In this document: piece after piece, positions 35,187-44,684 of the stretch | How positions within the stretch are numbered: position 1 is the stretch's first letter | How the letters are laid out: each line of letters opens with the position of its first letter | NCBI GenBank assembly: GCA_934131695.1 | Contig: CAKOZV010000006.1 | Location: 1-63,322 of the forward strand | DNA length: 63,322 nt | Source: an uncultured Bacilli bacterium | GTDB lineage: Bacteria > Bacillota_I > Bacilli_A > RF39 > UBA660 | Direction of reading: 5' to 3' | Translations under genes and position numbers: made by a program | Notes under the pieces: model-generated | What the model was told of the DNA's origin: nothing | Database searches by the model: none | The model's input: the letters and a program-made list of their open reading frames with translations, nothing else

Positions 35187-35931
35187 AGAATTCTTTGTTA
35201 GTAAATAACTCACCTAAGTCATAGAAACTTCCATCTTTAGTAGCAGCAATAGTTGTTATCCAACCACTACCGTTTGAGGCATTAACAGTATATAAGTTAA
35301 TTACATCTTTAGCAGTAGGTAATACATCTTTGATAATAAAATTATCATTAGTATAGTTCATTACCTGATATATGTTACCTTGGGTATCTTTCTTACAAAT
35401 AAACATTGGCATATAACTAACAGTAGAGTCTTCCATTAAAAAGAATAGAGTAATACCAGTAGCATCTTGACCAACATCACCAATGTAAGCTGATTTAACC
35501 TTACTAGTGAAACCAGTTATTTGATAAGTCTCTTCAGTACCTACATAAGCAGTTGCTCCACTGATTGGTCCAAAAGTAGCCCAATCAATATTTAGAGTAA
35601 TACTCATTTTATCTTGATTAATACTCATTGAAAGTCCATAATTACTAGTTGGAGCTTCACTTTGATCACTATAAGTATTAGTACTGTTATTTAAACATTT
35701 ACTAAGATTAAGTGGTTTGATAGTATCTTCTTCTTTAGTAGTATTATCATTATTATCAGTTTTAGTAGTATCTTTCTTATTAGATTCAGTCTTTTCTTCT
35801 TTATTTGTAAAGATAATACCTTTATCACTTAGAATGTAAGTTGATAGACCAACAACAACTAATACTAAGATAATAATAATGATAACTGGACCTTTACTTT
35901 TTTTCTCCTTAATAGTAACGTTTCCATCCAT
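35185..35931 (-). CDS. Single-helix membrane-anchored extracellular protein of unknown family
   Basis: The 248-residue product has a short charged start, one membrane helix (about residues 14-34), a Lys/Asp/Thr-rich linker to about 70 and a soluble domain rich in beta strands. Two Cys, at about 78 and 178, could form a disulfide outside. I do not recognise the domain. AAAGGAG lies 11 bases before the start. It is a single gene pointing against the polysaccharide locus and away from gatC. The low-complexity linker suggests a wall-spanning stalk. Confidence 0.65.
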   Translation of the reverse strand: MDGNVTIKEKKSKGPVIIIIILVLVVVGLSTYILSDKGIIFTNKEEKTESNKKDTTKTDNNDNTTKEEDTIKPLNLSKCLNNSTNTYSDQSEAPTSNYGLSMSINQDKMSITLNIDWATFGPISGATAYVGTEETYQITGFTSKVKSAYIGDVGQDATGITLFFLMEDSTVSYMPMFICKKDTQGNIYQVMNYTNDNFIIKDVLPTAKDVINLYTVNASNGSGWITTIAATKDGSFYDLGELFTNKEF

Positions 35932-36056
35932 CTTTTTGTTTCTCCTTTCTATAATAAGTATAGCATCTAGCTAAAAATCAGACAATTTAGAACTAACTAG
36001 TTCTTTTCTTTTTGAGTAAAAAAATGTATAATAAGAAACGAAAGGAATTGAGGAAG

Positions 36057-36350
36057 ATGGATAAGTTAACAAAAGAAGAAGTAGATCATATTGCACATCT
36101 AGCTCGTATTGGAATGAGTGATAGTGAAAGAGAAACGTTTCAAGTAGAGTTAAAGAAACTATTAGATGAAGTTAAAAAAATTGTTGATATAAAAGGTTAT
36201 GATGATGAGTTGATGTTTACTCCTAGTTCTAATAAAGCTGAGTTAAGAGAAGATGTAGTAGGAGAAATGATAAGTGCTAAAGAAGCTTTAGCTAATGCTC
36301 CAGCTAAGAATGGAAATTTTGTGGAAGTGCCGGTGATGATTAATGAATAG
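36057..36350 (+). CDS. gatC: Aspartyl/glutamyl-tRNA amidotransferase subunit C
   Basis: The 97-residue product begins DKLTKEEVDHIAHLARIGM, the standard GatC start, and ends with the APAKNGNFVEVPVMI tail. GatC holds GatA and GatB together in the enzyme that converts misacylated Glu-tRNA(Gln) or Asp-tRNA(Asn). An in-frame ATG at 36024 would add 15 basic residues not seen in the family. AAAGGA about ten bases before ATG 36057 supports the shorter form. It overlaps gatA by eight bases. TATAAT at 36027-36032 is a likely -10 box. Confidence 0.95.
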   Translation: MDKLTKEEVDHIAHLARIGMSDSERETFQVELKKLLDEVKKIVDIKGYDDELMFTPSSNKAELREDVVGEMISAKEALANAPAKNGNFVEVPVMINE

Positions 36351-37764
36351 ATATTTAGATTTAAGTTTAGAAGAGATTCACTCTTTATTAGTAGATAAGA
36401 AAATAACACCAGTAGATCTTGTTAAGGAGTCACTTGCAAGAATTGAAGAGAATAAAGACTTGAATGCTTTTATTACTATAAATGATAAAGCAATTGAAGA
36501 AGCTAGTAATTTAGGGGAAGTAGATAAAGATAATTTATTCTTTGGTATTCCTATTGCTATTAAAGATAATATTATGACTAAAGATTTAATAACTACTTGT
36601 GCATCAAAAATGCTTGAAAATTTTATTCCTATTTATGATGCGACTGTTATCAAGAAAATTAAAGATGCTAAAATGATTATTGTTGGAAAGACTAATATGG
36701 ATGAGTTTGCTATGGGTTCAACTAGTAGAACCAGTTACTTTGGAGCACCTAAGAATCCAGTAGATAGAACCTTAATAGCTGGGGGATCATCTGGTGGAAG
36801 TGCTGCTTGTGTTGCTAGTAATGAAACATTTTTAGCTCTTGGTAGTGATACCGGAGGAAGTATTAGACAACCTGCAAGTTATACAGGAATAGTAGGAATG
36901 AAACCAACTTATGGAAGAATTTCTCGTTATGGATTAGTTGCTTTTGCCTCAAGCTTAGACCAAATAGGTCCAATGACTCGAAATGTCTTAGAAAATGCTG
37001 AGTTATTAAATGTTTTAGTAGGAGAAGATAATAAAGACTTAACTAGTGCTAAGAAAGAGAAGGAAGACTTTACTAGAAAAATAAATACTTCCATTAAAGG
37101 TCTAAGAGTAGCTGTTCCTAATTATTTTATGAGTGATATAGTAGCTGATGAGATAAGAGAGGGAATTAAGAATGTTATTAAATTCTTAGAGGAAAATGGA
37201 GTAGTAGTTGATTATGTTGATATGAAATATCTTGATCAAGCAGTAACACTATATCAAGTCATTGCTATGGGCGAAGCAAGTAGTAACTTAGCTCGTTTTG
37301 ATGGGGTAAGATATGGATATAGAACAGAAAACTATGATAATTTAGAAGAGATGTATTTAAAAACTAGACAAGAAGGTTTTGGTAGAGAAGTTAAACGTCG
37401 CATTATGGTAGGAAGTTACTTATTAAGTGGAGCAAATGCTAAAGTATATTATGATAAAGCTTTATCTATTCGTGATGATATTAAGAAAGAATTTGATAAG
37501 GTCTTTGCAAACTATGACTTAGTAATTGGACCAGTAACTACTACTACTGCTTATAAACTAGATAGTGATATGTCTGACCCGATGAAATCATTCTTAGATG
37601 ATGTTTTGGTAATACCAGTTAATATGGCTGGTCTACCTGGCTTATCTCTTCCAGTAGCACCTAAGTCTAGTAAACCATATGGACTACATATCATTGGTAA
37701 CAGTTTTGATGAAGCAACAATCTATCAGTTAGCATCCTTTATAGAAGGGAGATATCAAAGATGA
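36343..37764 (+). CDS. gatA: Aspartyl/glutamyl-tRNA amidotransferase subunit A
   Basis: The 473-residue amidase has the Ser-Ser-Lys catalytic set: Lys in PIAIKDNI, then AGGSSGGSAAC and SDTGGSIRQPASY. It frees ammonia from glutamine and passes it to GatB. Length is normal. The gene overlaps gatC at its start and gatB at its end, giving a coupled gatCAB operon that is fully intact. Confidence 0.98.
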   Translation: MNRYLDLSLEEIHSLLVDKKITPVDLVKESLARIEENKDLNAFITINDKAIEEASNLGEVDKDNLFFGIPIAIKDNIMTKDLITTCASKMLENFIPIYDATVIKKIKDAKMIIVGKTNMDEFAMGSTSRTSYFGAPKNPVDRTLIAGGSSGGSAACVASNETFLALGSDTGGSIRQPASYTGIVGMKPTYGRISRYGLVAFASSLDQIGPMTRNVLENAELLNVLVGEDNKDLTSAKKEKEDFTRKINTSIKGLRVAVPNYFMSDIVADEIREGIKNVIKFLEENGVVVDYVDMKYLDQAVTLYQVIAMGEASSNLARFDGVRYGYRTENYDNLEEMYLKTRQEGFGREVKRRIMVGSYLLSGANAKVYYDKALSIRDDIKKEFDKVFANYDLVIGPVTTTTAYKLDSDMSDPMKSFLDDVLVIPVNMAGLPGLSLPVAPKSSKPYGLHIIGNSFDEATIYQLASFIEGRYQR

Positions 37765-39179
37765 GTGAATATAAAGCAACAATTGGTATTGAAGTACACG
37801 TTGAGGTAAAGAGTAATACTAAATTATTTTCAGATAGTAAAAATACTTATGGAATGCCTACTAATACTTGTGTTAATCCAGTGGACTTAGGCTATCCAGG
37901 AACTTTACCCACTTTAAATAAAGAAGTAATAAGACAAGGAATTAAAGCTTGTCACGTTCTACACTGTGATATTTCTAAAGTAATGCATTTTGATCGTAAG
38001 AACTATTTTTATCCGGATAATCCTAAGAACTATCAGATAACTCAGAATAGAACACCAATCGGTAGAAATGGTTATGTTGAAATAGAAGTAGATGGTAAGA
38101 AGAAAAAAATAGAAATAGAAGAGATGCATATCGAAGAAGATACTTGTAAGAGTGCCCATCGTGGAGATATTAGTTTACTAGACTTTAATAGAGCAGGGGT
38201 ACCACTAATCGAAATAGTAACAAAACCTTGTATTAGTAGTAGTGAAGAAGCGATGAAATATCTAGAAAAATTAAAAGAAATACTTTTCTATGCTGATATA
38301 TCCGACTGTAAGATGGAAGAAGGAAGCATGCGATGTGATGCTAACGTATCTATTTCTAAGACTGATAAGTTAGGTGTTAAAACAGAGATTAAGAATATTG
38401 GCTCTATTCATAATGTCGGACTTAGTCTAGATAAAGAGATTGCAAGACATAAGGAATTACTTGATAAAGGTGAAACCTTAAGGGAAGAGACAAGAAGATT
38501 TGATAGTAAGAAAAATGATACTATCTTAATGCGTGTTAAAGAAACTGGTAATGATTATCGTTATTTCCCAGAACCAGATATTCCTTATCTTTATCTAACC
38601 GATGAAATGATTAATTCGTCAATTGCAGAAATTCCATTACTTCCTGATGAGTTAAGAAGTTTATATAGAGAAAAAGGTATTAAGGAAAGTCAAATAGAAA
38701 AGATTATTTCTAATAGAAGTTTTTCATCATTCTTTACACCACTACTTAATACTAAAACTAATTATCAAGTAGCAGCTAACTTATTACTAGGTGATATAGC
38801 ATCATACTTAAATAGAACTAGAAAAGAGTTAAGTGATACATCACTTACTACAAAACGATTAACTAGTTTAATAGCTAAAATAGATGATGGTAGTCTATCT
38901 ATGAATAATATTAAAGATTTAATTGATATGTTCTTAGAAGAAGATAAATCTATTGATGAAATTATGAAAGAGAAAAATATTCAAAATATAAAAGATGACT
39001 CTTTAATAAAAGATATTATCAAGAAAGTAATTGATAATAACCCTGAAAGTGTAAATGACTATAAGAGTGGTCATGATAGAGCTTTAAAATACTTAATGGG
39101 ACAAGTGATGAAAGAGTCTAAAGGACAGGTTAATCCTGCTCTTGCTAATAAATTATTAAAAGAAGAACTTGATAAATAA
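37761..39179 (+). CDS. gatB: Aspartyl/glutamyl-tRNA amidotransferase subunit B
   Basis: The 472-residue product begins YKATIGIEVHVE, continues with NPVDLGYPGTLP and has NAGV-type HFDRKNYFYPDNPKNYQI, all diagnostic of GatB. The C-terminal YqeY-like tRNA-binding region is present (KESKGQVNPALANKLL). It activates the misacylated tRNA with ATP and adds ammonia. It is the last gene of gatCAB, followed by a terminator. Confidence 0.98.
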   Translation: MSEYKATIGIEVHVEVKSNTKLFSDSKNTYGMPTNTCVNPVDLGYPGTLPTLNKEVIRQGIKACHVLHCDISKVMHFDRKNYFYPDNPKNYQITQNRTPIGRNGYVEIEVDGKKKKIEIEEMHIEEDTCKSAHRGDISLLDFNRAGVPLIEIVTKPCISSSEEAMKYLEKLKEILFYADISDCKMEEGSMRCDANVSISKTDKLGVKTEIKNIGSIHNVGLSLDKEIARHKELLDKGETLREETRRFDSKKNDTILMRVKETGNDYRYFPEPDIPYLYLTDEMINSSIAEIPLLPDELRSLYREKGIKESQIEKIISNRSFSSFFTPLLNTKTNYQVAANLLLGDIASYLNRTRKELSDTSLTTKRLTSLIAKIDDGSLSMNNIKDLIDMFLEEDKSIDEIMKEKNIQNIKDDSLIKDIIKKVIDNNPESVNDYKSGHDRALKYLMGQVMKESKGQVNPALANKLLKEELDK

Positions 39180-39207
39180 AAGTGCTATTGTATGATAGTG
39201 CTTTTTT
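39178..39207 (+). terminator. Terminator of gatCAB
   Basis: AAAAGTGCTAT (39178-39188) pairs with ATAGTGCTTTT (39195-39205) across 11 positions with two wobbles, six-base loop, then T. Confidence 0.75.
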
Positions 39208-39224
39208 CTATAATCTATTTAAAA

Positions 39225-39287
39225 ATCAGCGATTAACCGAAAAATAATCATCAATTAACCGAAAAATAATCATCAATTAACCGAAAA
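39225..39287 (+). repeat. Three direct 22-bp repeats upstream of the AAA ATPase
   Basis: The unit is ATTAACCGAAAAATAATCATCA. It begins at 39232, 39254 and 39276, the last copy being cut after 12 bases. A diverged partial unit precedes the first. The array ends three bases before the -35 box of the ATPase promoter, a position that suits an operator bound by a regulator. Confidence 0.9.
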
Positions 39288-39290
39288 CAT

Positions 39291-39319
39291 TTGATTGTTT
39301 TCTAAAAAACGGATATAAT
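39291..39319 (+). promoter_or_regulatory. Promoter of the AAA ATPase gene
   Basis: TTGATT (39291-39296), a 17-base spacer and TATAAT (39314-39319), then GGGAGG at 39327-39332 before ATG 39340. Confidence 0.7.
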
Positions 39320-39339
39320 AAGCGTAGGGAGGAAATTCG

Positions 39340-40614
39340 ATGAAAGAATATAGAGTAAGAATTGCTGATAAAATACTTGAAAAAAAATTAAAAGGTAAGG
39401 GAGCTGTCTTGATAGAAGGACCAAAGTGGTGTGGAAAAACTACTACAGCTGAGCAAATATCTAAAAGTGTTTTGTACATGGCTAAACCTGAAGATAAAGA
39501 ACAAAACGTAATGTTAGCAGATATTAATCCAAGCCTATTATTAAATGGTGATGTTCCAAGACTAATAGATGAGTGGCAATTAGCACCAAAGTTGTGGGAT
39601 GCTGTTAGATTTGAAGTTGACCATAGGGACGAAGAGGGACAATTTATTTTAACTGGATCGGCTGTACCAGCTAATATGGATAGTGTGAGTCATACAGGTA
39701 CTGGAAGATTTTCTTGGTTAACAATGAGGCCTATGACTTTATTTGAATCAGGAGAATCAAATGGTGAAATAAGTTTAAAAGAATTATTTTCAAATCCGAA
39801 TAAAATAAGTGCATTAAATTCTTTGTCTTTAGAAGATATTGCCTTTTTATGTTGTAGAGGTGGCTGGCCAAGAAGTGTTTTTATGGAAAAAGATATCGCT
39901 TTAGAGCAGGCTTATGATTATTATGATGCAGTAATAAACTCTGACATTTCAAGAGTTGATGGTATTAGTCGTTCACCGGAAAGAGCAAGAAATTTAATGA
40001 GAAGCTATTCTAGAAATCTTGGAACTCAAGCAAATAATGAAACACTTAGAAAAGATATGATAAAAAACGATTCTACATCTTTAGATACAGATACTGTTCT
40101 TTCTTATGTTAATGCTTTAAAAAGAATTTTTGTAGTAGAAGAAAGTCCTGCATGGAATCCTAATTTACGAAGTAAGATTGCCACAAGAACTTCAGATACA
40201 AGATATTTTGTTGACCCTTCAATAGGGGTAGCTGCACTAGGAATAGGACCAAATGATTTGATTAATGATTTAAAAACTTTTGGATTAATGTTTGAATCAT
40301 TATGTATAAGAGATTTAAGAGTGTATGCTGAAGCTAATAATGGAAAAGTGTATCACTATAGAGATTCATCTGACTTAGAGTGTGATGCTGTTATACATTT
40401 AAGAGATGGTTCTTATGGACTAATAGAAATAAAGTTAGGTGGCGATAAATTGATTCAAGAAGGAGCAGAAAACCTAATAAAACTTTATGATAAGATAGAT
40501 ACTGAGACAATGAAAAATCCATCATTTATGATGGTTCTAACTGCAACAGGTAATTATGCTTATAAAAGAGAAGATGGGGTGTTTGTTGTTCCTATCGGAT
40601 GCTTAAAAGATTAA
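39340..40614 (+). CDS. AAA-family ATPase with DUF4143 domain
   Basis: The 424-residue product has Walker A GPKWCGKT near residue 28, VPRLIDEWQ as a Walker B-like strand, and ILTGSAVPA as sensor 1. The middle is a DUF4143 region (GGWPRSVF, then YVNALKRIFVVEE). The end resembles a restriction-endonuclease-like fold: LECDAVIHLRDGSYGLIEIKLG with the D-ExK pattern. Such proteins are widespread, often sporadic and present in several copies; their function is not settled. The gene has its own promoter with direct repeats. A decayed relative lies directly downstream, so this is a hot spot for the family. Confidence 0.88.
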   Translation: MKEYRVRIADKILEKKLKGKGAVLIEGPKWCGKTTTAEQISKSVLYMAKPEDKEQNVMLADINPSLLLNGDVPRLIDEWQLAPKLWDAVRFEVDHRDEEGQFILTGSAVPANMDSVSHTGTGRFSWLTMRPMTLFESGESNGEISLKELFSNPNKISALNSLSLEDIAFLCCRGGWPRSVFMEKDIALEQAYDYYDAVINSDISRVDGISRSPERARNLMRSYSRNLGTQANNETLRKDMIKNDSTSLDTDTVLSYVNALKRIFVVEESPAWNPNLRSKIATRTSDTRYFVDPSIGVAALGIGPNDLINDLKTFGLMFESLCIRDLRVYAEANNGKVYHYRDSSDLECDAVIHLRDGSYGLIEIKLGGDKLIQEGAENLIKLYDKIDTETMKNPSFMMVLTATGNYAYKREDGVFVVPIGCLKD

Positions 40615-40721
40615 TAGATAAAGTGTATATACGTTGCAAATAAATATAATTTAAGTAAAAACATTGCATTTTATTGCAAAAAAGTAAAAAAATACGTTAT
40701 CGTTGATTTAGGTGATGAACT

Positions 40722-40896
40722 ATGATAGAAAGATATGAATATTTAGAAGAATTAAAAAATGGAAAGATAAAGATTTAATTAAAGTAATAACAGATATAAT
40801 ATGTTGTGACAAATCACAACTGTTTGAACTATATATAGACTACTTAATATAAGAAAAATTAATGTTCTTGATTGGCTAATTGGTGAAGAAAAGTAA
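40722..40896 (+). pseudogene. Remains of a second AAA ATPase
   Basis: ATG 40722 encodes MIERYEYLEELK and, after a missing A in the following A run, WKDKDLIKVIT…KSQLFELYIDYLI to TAA 40850-40852. This is the usual beginning of AAA_14 ATPases, but the P-loop is ruined (DIICCDKS where GIRRCGKS is expected). Another frame then gives INVLDWLIGEEK, which resembles the C-terminal end of the same family. About 350 codons between are missing. The stretch 40615-40721 has no gene but three TTGCA copies. The whole of 40615-40984 is thus a scar plus the next promoter. Confidence 0.7.
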
Positions 40897-40899
40897 TTT

Positions 40900-40926
40900 A
40901 GCATTAACTTGGTTAGTGCTTTTTTT
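40900..40926 (+). terminator. Terminator behind the ATPase remains
   Basis: AGCATTAAC (40900-40908) pairs with GTTAGTGCT (40912-40920), one wobble, three-base loop, then T. Its survival marks the end of the former gene. Confidence 0.75.
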
Positions 40927-40927
40927 C

Positions 40928-40955
40928 TTGATTATTTTTGATTTTTGACTATAAT
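40928..40955 (+). promoter_or_regulatory. Promoter of the frameshifted amidoligase gene
   Basis: TTGATT (40928-40933), a 16-base spacer and TATAAT (40950-40955). The paralogue at 57.5 kb has the same boxes in the same relation to a terminator. Confidence 0.55.
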
Positions 40956-40984
40956 ATATAGCATCTAAAGAGGGGATACTAGAT

Positions 40985-41922
40985 ATGAGTAGTGATAAAT
41001 TATCAAAACTAAGTAAAAAATCATTAGATGAATACTTTGAAAATCTTAGTAAACAACAACTGTATTATCGTGATAGTCTTTTTCTTCAGGAATTTGTTAC
41101 CTTTGGTATAGAAATAGAATATGAAAAATTTAAGAAGGAGAAAGTAGATAATTTTACTAGAAGAAAACTAAAAAAATGGCAATCGAAAGATGATATAACA
41201 CTAAGACGAGGAGGAGAAGTTTCTTCTCCAATACTTACTGATTCTCTTACTACTTGGAAAGAATTAAGAGAAATATGTAGTTATCTAAGAAAAAATAATG
41301 TCTATACTAGGGGAAATGCTGGTGGACATATTCATGTAGGTGCTCATATAATGAATGCTGATTTAGAATCATGGAGATGCTTTGTTAAAACCTATATGAT
41401 TTATGAAAATGAATTTGTTTATTTCCTAAATGGAAAAGGTAAATTACCTAGAAGAACAATGTCTGAGTATGCTAAATTAGTTAGTTCTACTTATTATAAA
41501 CGACTTGATGATATTAATGAAGCCAGAGACTTATCAGAACTTTATTATCCAATTATGTTATCTAAGAAAAATGCTTTGTCATTTTATTGTACTAAAATTG
41601 GAAATACTCATCGTGATGTATATATACAGTAGAGTTTAGAAGTCCTAATGGTACTGATAATGAGTTAATTTGGCAAAATAATGTAAATACTGTTACTAAA
41701 TTAATGTTAGCAGCAAGAAACAAAAAAATAGATGAAGATTTTCTAGATTATAAGTTAGAAAAAGAACCAACTAAATTTACTGATATAGCCAAGGCGTTGG
41801 AAGTAGCAGATATAATATTTGATAATGATTTAGATAAGATGTATTTCTTAAAACAATATAGAAAAGACTTTTCTTTTATTGAAGAGAAAAAGGGAAAAGT
41901 TAAAGTTATGACTTTTAAATAG
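40985..41922 (+). pseudogene. Amidoligase-family protein with a frameshift
   Basis: The frame from ATG 40985 runs 215 codons to TAG 41630-41632. The rest (VEFRSPN… to 41922) is in another frame, joined at about 41620-41628 in TATATATACAG. Restored, it gives about 312 residues and aligns along its length with the intact gene at 57526. Motifs of the amidoligase (glutamine-synthetase-like COOH-NH2 ligase) fold are present: TFGIEIEYE, GGEVSSP, AGGHIHVGAH and, after the shift, EFRSPN. The truncated product lacks that last Glu/Arg strand, so it is probably inactive. The stretch 41923-42107 holds only scraps (for example LTLFDKNVEPNNSR) and no gene. Confidence 0.8.
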
Positions 41923-42107
41923 AAAGTAGCGAGTATTAATAAAACCTGAAAATGGAGTGAATTTTAATTTTAAATATGGTTGATGATATAGTAAGGCAAG
42001 AATATCAAAATTTAAAATATTAGTACTAACCTTATTTGACAAAAATGTAGAACCTAATAATAGTCGAATAGCAGAAGAGATTAAGAAGATTAAGATTAAA
42101 TAGGAGA

Positions 42108-42136
42108 TTGCTACTTTCTAAAAGATATTGTATAAT
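42108..42136 (+). promoter_or_regulatory. Promoter for the 42.2-45.6 kb gene run
   Basis: TTGCTA (42108-42113), a 17-base spacer and TATAAT (42131-42136), followed by AGGA at 42144-42147 before ATG 42158. Confidence 0.6.
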
Positions 42137-42157
42137 ACATAATAGGATGTGAGTGAA

Positions 42158-42622
42158 ATGAAAAATATTAAAAAATTTGTTAAGAAAAATAAAATGACTG
42201 TAATTGTAGTTATTTGTTGTTTAATACTAACTATTGTAATATTCGCTTTAAAATTAACTTTTTTCCCTAATGAAGCGAAAGCTATTTATGGGGATAGACT
42301 AGAAGGACTAACAGAAGCAAGAATAAAAAATAGTGATTTAGAACAGATTGAGTCAAATCTAAAGGAAAAAGATGGAGTAGAGAAAGTATCAACTTCATTT
42401 TCAGGTAGAATTTTAAACGTAATTATTACTGTTAAAGAAGATATGACAGTAGATAATGTTAAATCATTTCCGGATGAAGTTGATAAAGCTTTAGATGAAA
42501 AACAAAAGAAAGCTTATGATGTACAAGTGTTTATTAAAAAGACTAAAGATGATGATAAATTCCCAGTAATTGCATATCGTCATCAAGGTGGAGATCATTA
42601 TTCTTTTACTAAGGATAGATAG
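42158..42622 (+). CDS. Single-helix membrane protein of unknown family
   Basis: The 154-residue product has a basic start, one membrane helix (about 13-33) and a soluble outer domain of alternating helix and strand with a well formed pattern (VEKVSTSFSGRILNVIITV). It ends with HQGGDHYSFTKDR. The domain may be a small alpha-beta sandwich; I do not recognise it. ATG 42158 is preferred to GTG 42149, which lies in the ribosome-site region. It is eight bases from the next gene and likely shares its transcript. Confidence 0.65.
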   Translation: MKNIKKFVKKNKMTVIVVICCLILTIVIFALKLTFFPNEAKAIYGDRLEGLTEARIKNSDLEQIESNLKEKDGVEKVSTSFSGRILNVIITVKEDMTVDNVKSFPDEVDKALDEKQKKAYDVQVFIKKTKDDDKFPVIAYRHQGGDHYSFTKDR

Positions 42623-42630
42623 GAGACATT

Positions 42631-44676
42631 ATGAAAAAGAAATTATTTTTTCTAATACCGATAATAATAGTAGCAATAGTTTTCTTTGGAGTTTATGGCT
42701 ACTATAATAAACAAGATGCTAAAAATGCTTTAACAGTTACAGAGAAGAAATGGGTGGAAGAAAATAAAAGTAATGTTATAGATTTTTCTGTAATAAATGA
42801 CTATCCATTATATGGGTTAAATGGAGAAGGAGTCTTTTTTAACTTCTTAAATGATTTTGAACAAGATGTTGGTTTAGAGTTTAATAAAGTATCTTATTTA
42901 AAAGAAGATAAGATTAGTTCTAAGGGTTATAGCTTTAGAGTCTTAGATAATGATACTAAGTTAACTAAGAATGATTTGTTACTATTTAATGATGGCTATA
43001 TTGCATTAGGTAGAGAATATCAAAGAATAAATCATATAACTGATATGAAAAATATTACTTTTGGTGTATTAAAAGATGATGCATCTGATATTAGTTATTA
43101 CTTAAAGTCTGGTAGTAACTTAGTATATAAATCTTATGATGATGTAGATAGTTTATTTAAAGCCCTTGATAGTAAAGATATAGAAATGATTATTATTCCT
43201 AATATAATGTATTTAAATAAGACTATTGGTAAGAAGAATTATATTATCAATTACTATTTTACTGAGATGAAGAAACAAGTAGTTTTAACACTAGCAAGTG
43301 ATAATTATAAACTTAATACAATAATTAAAAGTTATTATAAGAAATGGAAAGATAGCGAATATGTTAATGAGTATAATGAAGCTTACTTAGATTACTATAT
43401 GAAAGAGAACAATATCTCATCTAAGACTAAAGCTGATTTAATCTCTAAAAACTATGTATATGGTTATGTAGAAAACTCACCATACGAAGTAGAAATAGAT
43501 GGTAAAATAGCGGGTATTGCTGGAGAGTATATCAATCGTATTGAAAGACTTATGGATATTAGTTTTACTTTTAAAAAGTATCCTAGTAAAGCAGCTTTAG
43601 AGAAAGCTATTAAGAAAAATGATGTTGATATTTATTTTGATTATTATGGCTTTGGTGAGGAAAATAATAATTATTTATCAACACTATCAACTTTTGTTGA
43701 GGACTATGTAGTATTAGGTAAACAAAGTAATAGTCAAATAGTTAGTTCTTTTGAAAGCTTAAAAGGGGAAAAACTTGCTATGCTAGATAATGATTCTTTG
43801 TATGACTACTTTAAAAATAATAGTAGAAGTAGTATTACTACTTATAAAGACTTAGATAGTTTAGTAAAGAAAGCAAATGCTAAACTAGTAGTTATTGATA
43901 AAGAAGTTTATTATCGTTATCAACATACTAAATTTAAAAACTATGTAGTTATTTATACCGATACAATGATGAATGACTATAAGTTTATGGTAAAGAAAGA
44001 AAATAAAGCTTTCTATAACTTATTTAACTATATAATAAGTACTAACTCATATTATAATTATCGTAATGCCGGGCTTATTGATATAGAGCGAACAGTAGTA
44101 GAAAGAAGTAGTTTTAGAGAGTTATTCTTCTTAATCTTAATGTTAATATTTATTCCTTTAGTAGTCTTATTAATAATTTATTTGTATGCTAAAGAGAAAA
44201 AGAAAGTTAAGAAAGTTAAAAAAGAAGATAGACATAAATATACTGATTTATTAACAGGATTAAAGAATAGAAATTATTTAAATAAAAAAGTTCCGGAATG
44301 GGAAGCAAGTAATGTTTATCCACAGGCAGTAGTTATGATTGATTTAAATAATATTAAGTATATCAATGATAATTATGGTCATGAAGAAGGAGACAATGTA
44401 ATTGTTAAATCAGCTTCAATCCTTGTTAATTCCCAGTTAGAAAATACAGAAATAATTAGAACTGATGGAAATGAATTTTTAGTATACTTAGTAGGTTATA
44501 GTGAAAAACAAGTAGCAACTTATTCTTTAAAATTAGAAAAAGAGATGAAAGCTTTACCTCATGAGTTTGGAGCTTGTGTAGGATATAGCATGATCTTTGA
44601 TGAAATTAAAAGCTTAGATGATGCTATTAATGAAGCAACTTTAGAAATGATGACTAAGAAGCAAGGATTAAAATAG
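42631..44676 (+). CDS. Solute-binding sensor protein with a degenerate GGDEF domain
   Basis: A signal-anchor helix (residues 4-24) leads to two periplasmic-binding-like regions of the SBP_bac_3 type (about 60-250 and 265-480). A membrane helix follows at about 505-525, then a GGDEF-fold domain: DLLTGLKNRNYL, MIDLNNIKYINDNYGHEEGD. The signature itself reads DGNEF at residues 612-616 instead of GGDEF. The changed first and third positions carry the turn and a metal ligand, so cyclic-di-GMP synthesis is doubtful; it may bind nucleotides without turnover. No EAL or HD-GYP domain is nearby. It probably senses an amino acid or small ligand outside the cell. Confidence 0.8.
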   Translation: MKKKLFFLIPIIIVAIVFFGVYGYYNKQDAKNALTVTEKKWVEENKSNVIDFSVINDYPLYGLNGEGVFFNFLNDFEQDVGLEFNKVSYLKEDKISSKGYSFRVLDNDTKLTKNDLLLFNDGYIALGREYQRINHITDMKNITFGVLKDDASDISYYLKSGSNLVYKSYDDVDSLFKALDSKDIEMIIIPNIMYLNKTIGKKNYIINYYFTEMKKQVVLTLASDNYKLNTIIKSYYKKWKDSEYVNEYNEAYLDYYMKENNISSKTKADLISKNYVYGYVENSPYEVEIDGKIAGIAGEYINRIERLMDISFTFKKYPSKAALEKAIKKNDVDIYFDYYGFGEENNNYLSTLSTFVEDYVVLGKQSNSQIVSSFESLKGEKLAMLDNDSLYDYFKNNSRSSITTYKDLDSLVKKANAKLVVIDKEVYYRYQHTKFKNYVVIYTDTMMNDYKFMVKKENKAFYNLFNYIISTNSYYNYRNAGLIDIERTVVERSSFRELFFLILMLIFIPLVVLLIIYLYAKEKKKVKKVKKEDRHKYTDLLTGLKNRNYLNKKVPEWEASNVYPQAVVMIDLNNIKYINDNYGHEEGDNVIVKSASILVNSQLENTEIIRTDGNEFLVYLVGYSEKQVATYSLKLEKEMKALPHEFGACVGYSMIFDEIKSLDDAINEATLEMMTKKQGLK

Positions 44677-44684
44677 GAGGAGTT

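Noticed and set aside
39225..39287. CRISPR or plasmid-origin iterons
   Set aside because: Only three copies with no spacers, and the gene next to them is an AAA/DUF4143 ATPase, not a replication initiator. An operator-like role fits better.
41600..41640. Programmed frameshift in the amidoligase gene
   Set aside because: There is no slippery heptamer followed by a structure, and the paralogue at 57526 is read in a single frame. Decay is simpler.
44090..44676. Active diguanylate cyclase
   Set aside because: The signature is DGNEF rather than GGDEF, so I describe the fold but not the activity.
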